DNA of 64,000 nucleotides. Origin: Branchiostoma belcheri (taxonomy: Eukaryota > Chordata > Leptocardii > Amphioxiformes > Branchiostomatidae). Positions 57,527 through 64,000 of this stretch are shown here, one piece after another. The stretch's first letter is position 1. Every line of letters starts with the position of its first letter. The translations under genes were made by a program, and so were the position numbers. A model generated the notes under the pieces. The model was not told the DNA's origin. It saw only the letters and a list, made by a program, of their open reading frames with translations, and did no database searches. The stretch covers positions 1,114,319 to 1,178,318 of the forward strand of contig NW_017804220.1 in assembly GCF_001625305.1 (NCBI RefSeq). Reading direction: 5' to 3'.

Positions 57527-57932
57527 GGCCACACCGATTTAATTTTATGGATGACATCCTCTGAAGACCCCAAACTAGTGGCGCGGGCGAAAAAAAAAAA
57601 TCCGGCCAAAATAAAAATGCTACAAAACCACAGGAATACAAACCTGGTATTGTGAATTTGGCGCATTACATAGCGACGTATACGACAGGCCGACACATGC
57701 TGGATTTTTGCGGAATATATGAATCGACACTGCTGTACGTATGTACTGAGTTCTTGAGTCTTGGAGCTTCGGTAGCCTGGCTGCCGTCAACCAGAGTTAT
57801 CACCACCATGCACTACCCAGGCCTAAAGCCAGGCCAGAGCCTCGGAATACGTGATCCTTTTTTTTTTTTTTGAGATCTGGCGAAAATCAATGCGCGCGCG
57901 GATGTCATCCATAAAATTAAATCGGTGTGGCC
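57527..57932. mobile_element. Harbinger-like MITE, TTA target duplication, nested insertion
   Basis: Ends GGCCACACCGATTTAATTTT and complement; TTA flanks. Contains the 64-bp short inverted-repeat element. Confidence 0.83.
57773..57836. mobile_element. 64-bp short inverted-repeat element nested in a MITE
   Basis: Starts TAGCCTGGCT and ends AGCCAGGCCA; flanks GAGCTTCGG and GAGCCTCGG match at 8 of 9. A diverged equivalent is present in the related MITE at 11152-11508, so the nested insertion predates amplification of that subfamily. Confidence 0.55.
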
Positions 57933-59195
57933 TTATATATATATAATAAGTACTGTACCACCTGGCCATGGTGACTACTTCTGTGTCCCATATTGTCTAT
58001 ACTGGGCACATGTACAAACACACGTATTGAAGTCTCTCAAGCGCTCATCTACAGATGAATTTGAATGTACCAAGAAAAAGTTTATTGCTGACTAAAAAAC
58101 AAGAATCAGTCACGTACATGTACATGTACCCCTCCAGTGAATTCTGTAGTACAGTAGAGACCTAAGCAAAGTTATAGATGACTTTTGTTAATTTTCAAGA
58201 CTTGTATCAAACTTTGAATGAGATAACATGTGTATGAAAAAGGACTTGCTCAAGATACACGATATCATTGTAACAATGTAGAGGAAACACTGCAGAAGTG
58301 TATTATGATCGATGTATCAGTTGGTAGTGATGTATATGTTCATATGCAAAATTCTGTATGATGACTTAGCTTGTATAGACCACGCTGCATATGTGTATGT
58401 AGGGGTAGTGTTCTTTAGTGGGCAGGTCATATGCATTTTCCTCTGCACCCCATGGGGCAAAATGTAATAAATGACTGGAAGCAGTGAAAATGAATTCTCT
58501 CATTATTTTCTACACTTATTAATTATGAAAACTTTTGAACACACAAACGCAAGGAATAAAAAACACACTTCTTTAAGTTTCTGTTTAATTCTTTAGAACA
58601 TTTGTACATCGACAACAGCAACAAGCATTCCAAATACTTGCTGGTAAGTTATTACCATTTTCTAATCAAACTTTTTTTGTGTGTAAAAGAAACTGATCAA
58701 CTAACGTACATGTGTAAGTCCCTATCACATGATTAACCTCTTGGCTTAATGTTTCTTTGCTACTATAAATTTTAAGGAAAAACAAAGGCAGTGTACTGCT
58801 ATACAAAGAAGTGAGGTGTACTTACCACTTCTACCATACAAAGAAAGAAGTAAGTGTTATGGTTTAAATACTAGCTGTTTTTAACAAAATGTTCCCTTAG
58901 AAATCGTGTAGAATTCACTGCATAAAAACAATAACTGTTGTTCTGTTAAGTTATCTGACTGTGTACAATGTTTGCTACATTCCTTGTGCAGGACCTTGCT
59001 TCTCAGCTTCAGAAAGAACTCTCCTACAAGGGTACATTTCCCATAATATGTTTAAGTAACACATCTAAGCTTTGTAAAACTCTGAAGACTTTTATAACAA
59101 AAAATCGAAAAACTGTTTTTAATTTTGGTAAAGGATGAGGATTTTTCCGGGGCAGGAGGGGGGGGGGTAGAAGATAAAAAATGGCAATGCTAATT
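57933..59195. other. Convergent intergenic region between NUCB and DDB1
   Basis: AT-rich, no long frame. Contains AATAAA (plus) at 58466-58471. A G-run at 59155-59167 stands next to the 59196 element. Confidence 0.4.
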
Positions 59196-59436
59196 TAGCC
59201 TCTTTTGCAGACTTCTAAGCAGTGGAGTTTATTTTCGGGCGACAGTGCGATTCTTTTTACACAAGCTAATGCACCAGAAGGACTTGTGCAACGGAGGAAG
59301 TTACGCCTCTCTTTAGTTTGTGCAATACAGCTTTCTAGATGGATACAGCTCTCCCACGTAACAAGGCCCTTCCCTGAAAAGAAACCACTAGCCACACGTA
59401 AAAGCTAACGCTGCCTAGAAGTCTTGCAGGAGGCTA
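59196..59436. mobile_element. 241-bp inverted-repeat element downstream of DDB1
   Basis: About 26-bp imperfect ends start TAGCCTC and end GAGGCTA, continuing GCAGACTTCTAAGCAG. No clear target duplication. Interior GTGCAACGGAGGAAG and TTGTGCAATACAG. May belong to the TAGCC-ended group. Confidence 0.55.
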
Positions 59437-59437
59437 C

Positions 59438-59443
59438 TTTATT
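59438..59443 (-). terminator. DDB1: Candidate DDB1 polyadenylation signal
   Basis: AATAAA on the minus strand about 272 nt after the DDB1 stop codon, immediately before a 241-bp inverted-repeat element. Position fits a short 3' UTR. Confidence 0.45.
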
Positions 59444-59714
59444 TATACACTGTAGTTGCTGCACATTGTATTACCTTGATGTTCATTTTGACTATTGGCC
59501 ATAACCTATTTTTGTTACAGACACAATCATACACTGTCATTCGTGTCTTCACACAATCCTCCCAAAAGGCAAATGTTTTGACACCCCTATCCTTCCAATA
59601 GAACGATCCAACCAAAGAGGCGCTTCCCTTGCTCATGTTACTTCAAATGGACTCTACCACTGATCAGATGGGGGATTTTTTGCGAATTACATTGTACTTT
59701 ACTGTCCAGCATCA

Positions 59715-62301
59715 TCAGTGAATGCGAGTGAGCTCCTCTACTAACTTAATGAGATCTTCCACGGTGCATTCTCTCTTCATGCCACTACCATCATCCATCT
59801 GAAAAAGAAAAAAGTACTACTAAGTTATGATTTTTGAGATTACAAACAATGCATTTACATGTATAGGGACATCATGCTTACCAAATTGAATGTAATTTAT
59901 AGTTATTGTTTCATACACTCCTGGCAACCACATTCTTGAACCCACTGGGCATACTGGGTCATACCCTGACAATCAAGTGAAACTTTACAATCTTCACCCA
60001 CTCACTTTGGAACACAAACATACAAACCAAGCATAAATTTGCACCGTCCAAAACAGTACTTCCATCCGAGAGGCATGAGAAAACTTGTAAGACTTCTGCT
60101 TTTTCTTTGCTTGAACCTTTGTTTGACACGAAAAGCTTGAATCTGCCTGCAGGCTGCTTTTCGTTGAGGTGATGAGGAAAGAGGTATACTAAGGGTCTGA
60201 CAAAATACAATAACACTACCAACTGAAAAAGGTCTGAAAGCTACCATTTGGGGGATTACTCAAGCAAGGTTAATAATAATAATAGGACTTCTCTATTGCT
60301 TCTGAGTGGTTGCGGGGATTGAAAGAAGGTTCTTCTTTGTTCACTTCTGGGCTAATTATGCAAGGAAATGAATGGACTCTCATTTGTTTACTTTGCAACA
60401 GAATGCAAGAGGAAAGTCAACCCTTTTATGTTTCCAGCCCCTGGCATCTGCATAGAAATGATGCACATTAGGGCAAGTCCAATGAAGACCCTTTCATTTT
60501 CAAACCCCAATAACAATAGGTACGACCGAATACTAGTAATTCCCAAAATGGTATCTTTCAGACCTTTTCCAGCTGGTAGTGTAATAGCGCCCCCTACCTG
60601 TAGCCCCTGCACAACCTCCTGCATCTTGTCCCTTGACAGGTCCAGGAAACTCTCGATCAGGTCACCATCGATGAACCCCTGACAGGCCTCCGTCTTTCTC
60701 TCCGTGTTGAACGACCGCCAGGTAATAAAGTGGTCAAGGAAACAACATACATGTACAGACTTACCAACCCATCAGTGTCCAAAACATGAAGAAAAGAATG
60801 TCTTTCTTACTGGCAGTTATTTTTACACTACAGTGTAATCCGACCCGTGGTCGGGCTGGTGCCTCAGGTGTTATGGAATACACGTGTTGTTTGTTTGTAA
60901 GTACAAATGTACAAGCTGCACAAGACTGGACTGTAAGGTTTGAACCATTCACACCGGAAAGGACATGTACATGATTGTACTCTTTTTGATGCGTGTGTGG
61001 TGGGATCTTTAATGTGAGTATGTGAGTGGGGTATGGCTCTCCCCTAACACGGGACCTCCATTTAACGTCCTATCCGAGGGACGTCCCTGACCAAAACTAC
61101 AAATGTAGGTACTCATTTCCACCTGAGTGAAGTGAGGAAACTTGTAGTTGTACATTGCCTTTCCCAAGGCACAAGATCGGTGACATCATGGTAGGATTCA
61201 AACCTGGGACCTCTTGGTACCTAGCCGAACATGCTACCGATTACACCACACAACCCCAGACTTCTTACTATTATGTACATGTATTCTATATGATTATTAT
61301 GATTAATAATAATAATAATCATATTAATAATAACCTGGGACCTCTTGGTACCTAGCCGAACATGCTACCGATTACACCACACAACCCCAGACTTCTTACT
61401 ATTATGTACATGTATTCTATATGATTATTATGATTAATTTCCTAACTTGAGAAAGGATATAATGAGTGCTCAATCTTGCCGACAGACTTGATGACTCTGG
61501 TCAGCTTGTTCTGAACCTCCTGCAGGAAGTTGAAGAAGTCAGCGGGAAGTTGGGTGACCAGACCGACCGCCCCGTTCACCGTGCCGAACAGGACCGACCC
61601 TTGGGTGGGGGTGGACGTCTCCCCAGGGTGCTGCATCACCAGAGAACCTGTGGGGTGGGGACAGGTTATGAGTTTGGTAGCAGGAAAGAAGGTGATCAGT
61701 TTTAGCTCACTGAAGAGCTAATCTCCTACAACTATAGTGTGACCTATAAATGCTGTACATACACTGTATGTACAGCATTTATAGGTTCATTGTACCGTGG
61801 AAATCCCCCTAGCTACTTTTCAAAAAAGCACAATTTACAGAGGACCACAGCTTAAGGATAAGATTCTGACCCTTTACAGTAGCATGCATGTTGGGTCAGC
61901 GACAACAGCTGGGATTCGAACTCCCAACCTCTTAGTCCAGAGGCAGGGTTGCTAACCATTGGACTATGCACAATAGTAGGAAGAAAGAGGCTTCCTCTTG
62001 GGCAACTTGCTACACAAATGTAGTTTTTCACAAGGCTTATCTTGGACCTGTACTGTATTAGGCATAGCATTTTGGCAGAACTCATGTAAACCGTTAAGGG
62101 TGTCATTAATTTGGATGCACAAGAAATACCATCACTACTCTGCAGTGTATGTTTTTATAGGAATCCGTTTCTCTTTAATTTGCCTTTTCCCAGAGCAGAG
62201 TCCTGGACCCCTACCATGTCTGAAGACGTTGACGAACTCCCCCAGGTGGAAGTGTCCCACCTCCTGCAGGTGCTGCCGCTCCTCGTCTGTCGTGGCAGCA
62301 C

Positions 62302-62338
<37 letters not shown>

Positions 62339-64000
62339 ATTTGAGCTTTCAGACCTCCAGGAAGTGTTTTGGATGTTGGAGATTGGTTTACTGGAACCGT
62401 GGATGGGATTATATTATGGTTTATCAGAATATAACAGTTATATTATGACAGGTATTACACACAGTCCAACCCTTCCTGAATTCCTCCTTGTACTGCCCAA
62501 TTACTCCCACCCGGCACATGCTGGGTCACCTTCAAGCCTAACCTCCCTGTCAATCAATCAAATATCCACCCACCCACTCTCCCTGCAACCATCTCTTTTG
62601 GACAAACATACAACAAACCCAAAGACGAGCCCACCAAAAGCAACACCTCCCTATCCAGTGGTAAAGATAGTTATTAATAAGCAAAATTCATGTCGAAGTT
62701 ATGAGGCATCAAGAAAACCTACATGTATACTGCCAGTGCATAGGATGCAAGGTAGCTTTTTAGAAACTTACAATTAAGAAAGACTTTTCTTTAAGATTTG
62801 TACTAACTATATCACTGTGACAGAAGGATGTAGAACTGACCTGTCCTTCTGACAGGTGAAGAAGTTGAAGGAGTTTTCTGCGCCAAGGAAGTTGTCATCG
62901 TCTAAGATCTCTACAGCACTCATCCAGTTGGGGTTGAAGTCACGGGCAATCTGGAACATACAGGTACATGTACATGCACAACCCATGAAAATATAGTAAT
63001 GGAACATTCCTCAAGTCTTTAATTTCCCATGTTTGCAGAAAATTTGTTCGTAGTACAGCACAGGCCACGAAATACGCATCAGTTTTCGCGGGACTAGAGG
63101 TATTTTTGCTTGTCTCTATATCTGTATAGCCCGTATAACCGCCCCTTGGCGTAACACACCAGATTTGAGGGCAGGCAGCTGGTTACATTATACTGATCGA
63201 CTCGTTATTCCTAACTTTTGAACATCTAACTCCAAACATTGTTTGAAGCTATTTAATGACAATGCCCCTACTGTACTAGGTGACAGTGAGTTCCACTTTG
63301 TGATAGTTCTAGGAACGAATGAGCTTTTGAACACCTCAATTCTTGGTTGATAACTCTGGTACTTAAGACATGACTATTTCTTGTTCTTTTTTGAGCTGGT
63401 ATAATACTTAGTACTTGGTTTGTCCACCAGGTTTATTAGTTATTTTGCATCTAGTCTGGACATTTTTTGTCTGGTTAAGGCCATGTTGATTTGATTATAT
63501 GGATGACATCCTCTGGGAACCTCAAAACTGATGCAAGCATGCAAATAAAAAAAAAGTTTGGTCCAAAAAAAGTTGCTTTCATTATGAAATCTACGTGGTT
63601 TTGAAGGTTGAACAAATGACACAGAATATGGTTTGGCGAATAATCAGTCTAGTCTTCAAATTCATTTCTTTACATTTTCGTCTTTTTTATTGATTTTGGC
63701 ATTGTACGATATTGGTATCATTTTCCAATGTTTTTTTTTACGGTATATATTTGCTATTTTTTAAAACTGTTTTGTACGATTTACAGTATGGTTGAAAACT
63801 TTCTTTTTTAAATGGCCGAAAATCCATGCGCGTGTAGATGTCATCCATATAATCAAATCAACATGGCCTTACTGGAAACAAACAAAACACCAACCTCCTC
63901 AAAACACCCCTCCATGGGTTTGTAGGCCAGTAGGGTGACAGATCTCATGAGGTCTCCCACCAGGATGAAGTCACCTTTAGTCTTCAGGTACAGGGCCAGG
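59715..64000 (-). CDS. DDB1: DNA damage-binding protein 1 (DDB1), C-terminal 231 residues, six exons, continues beyond the window
   Basis: DDB1 is the adaptor of CUL4 ubiquitin ligases and part of the UV-DDB repair complex. Exons: 64000-63895 (partial), 62950-62841, 62300-62215, 61647-61461, 60721-60598, 59798-59715. Readable landmarks: [120 protein letters not shown] and the end [20 protein letters not shown] followed by TRIH. This is the end of beta-propeller C and the C-terminal helical domain, extremely close to vertebrate DDB1. Junctions are in phase. Four of the five introns are GT-AG; intron 61460-60722 is AT-AC (U12 type). The gene is convergent with nucleobindin. Confidence 0.96.
60722..61460 (-). 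other. DDB1: U12-type AT-AC intron of DDB1
   Basis: 5' splice site ATATCCTTT (from 61460) is the U12 consensus. The branch element TTCCTTGAC (60741-60733) is also a perfect consensus, with its branch A at 60734, 12 nt from the terminal AC at 60723-60722. Splicing here restores the codon TTC and the conserved HSFWRSF; no GT-AG alternative does. Length 739 bp. The intron contains SINE-derived sequence and a 106-bp direct duplication. Confidence 0.93.
61130..61437 (-). mobile_element. tRNA-derived SINE on minus strand with 106-bp direct duplication
   Basis: Minus-strand head GTGTGGTGTAATCGGTAGCA and box B-like GGTTTGAATCCTACC. The segment from CCTGGGACCTCTTGGTACC through the flanking AT-rich DNA (61202-61307) is repeated at 61332-61437, separated by TAATAATAATAAT. 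Entirely inside the U12 intron of DDB1. Confidence 0.7.
61857..61985 (-). mobile_element. tRNA-like SINE head
   Basis: Minus strand: TAGTCCAATGGTTAGCA (box A) and GAGTTCGAATCCC (box B) at correct spacing. The acceptor arms do not pair, so it is a SINE and not a functional tRNA gene. In a DDB1 intron. Confidence 0.6.
62305..62339 (-). repeat. (GTT)n microsatellite forming a 3' splice-site tract
   Basis: Eleven to twelve GTT units on the transcribed strand sit directly before the TTTAG acceptor of the DDB1 exon that starts at 62300. Confidence 0.9.
63479..63868. mobile_element. Harbinger-like MITE in DDB1 intron
   Basis: Same family as 4683 and 7070. Left flank TAA, right flank TTA, so one base has changed. 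Its end lies 26 bp from the DDB1 donor at 63894. Confidence 0.8.

Noticed and set aside
61442-61639. DDB1 frame ending at an in-frame stop after HSLYPFSS
   Set aside because: Reading into the U12 intron; the AT-AC splice restores the conserved sequence.
61880-61960. tRNA gene
   Set aside because: Box A and box B are present but the acceptor stem does not pair; the same heads recur as SINEs.
62111-62344. Poly-Gln protein
   Set aside because: Antisense reading of the (GTT)n tract beside a DDB1 exon.

Overview
This window looks like nuclear DNA of an invertebrate animal, most plausibly a lancelet (Branchiostoma) or another invertebrate deuterostome. The reasons are many short exons with canonical GT/AG borders, long AT-rich introns, frequent ACATGTACATGTA-type motifs, tRNA-derived SINEs, many MITE-like DNA transposons, and proteins close to vertebrate orthologues. 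The species call is inference; the three genes are read directly from spliced codons.

Layout. (1) 1-15.4 kb has no recognisable host gene. It holds dispersed repeats: a SINE interrupted by a retroposed insert, a 5'-truncated LINE with an 11-bp target duplication, several Harbinger-like MITEs, palindromic elements, and long CA/TG tracts. Its right end (about 13.2-15.5 kb) is AT-rich and may be 3' UTR of the next gene. (2) About 16.0-39.4 kb, minus strand: a complete class II phosphoinositide 3-kinase (PIK3C2A/B type) in 26 coding exons of about 1,820 codons, with an adaptor-binding N-terminus, Ras-binding, C2, helical, kinase, PX and C-terminal C2 regions. A non-coding first exon sits near 42.9 kb. 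(3) About 42.9-43.0 kb: a compact candidate bidirectional promoter with two CCAAT boxes and a YY1-like element. (4) 44.6-54.9 kb, plus strand: a complete nucleobindin (NUCB1/2 type) in 12 coding exons, with signal peptide, nesfatin-1-like segment, two EF-hands and a Gln-rich tail. (5) 59.7-64.0 kb, minus strand: the last 231 residues of DDB1 in six exons, convergent with nucleobindin. One DDB1 intron is a textbook U12-type AT-AC minor-spliceosome intron.

Context. PIK3C2 and NUCB lie head to head, the same arrangement as human PIK3C2A and NUCB2 on 11p15, so an ancient linked divergent pair is likely. The three proteins act in different processes (3-phosphoinositide signalling in endocytosis, Golgi/secretory Ca2+ and G-protein regulation, and CUL4 ubiquitin ligase/DNA repair), so the arrangement is a genomic neighbourhood and not a pathway.

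Most notable non-gene content: six palindromic elements with TAGCC-like ends flanked by 9-bp duplications (five to nine matching bases of terminus are shared, the rest differs); a three-member family with CAGGGCTCGAAAT ends and exact 5-bp duplications; at least nine two-ended Harbinger-like MITEs with TWA duplications; and two cases in PIK3C2 where an exon's 5' edge plus its 3' splice site has been tandemly copied into the upstream intron. All exon borders were placed by hand from splice signals and reading phase.
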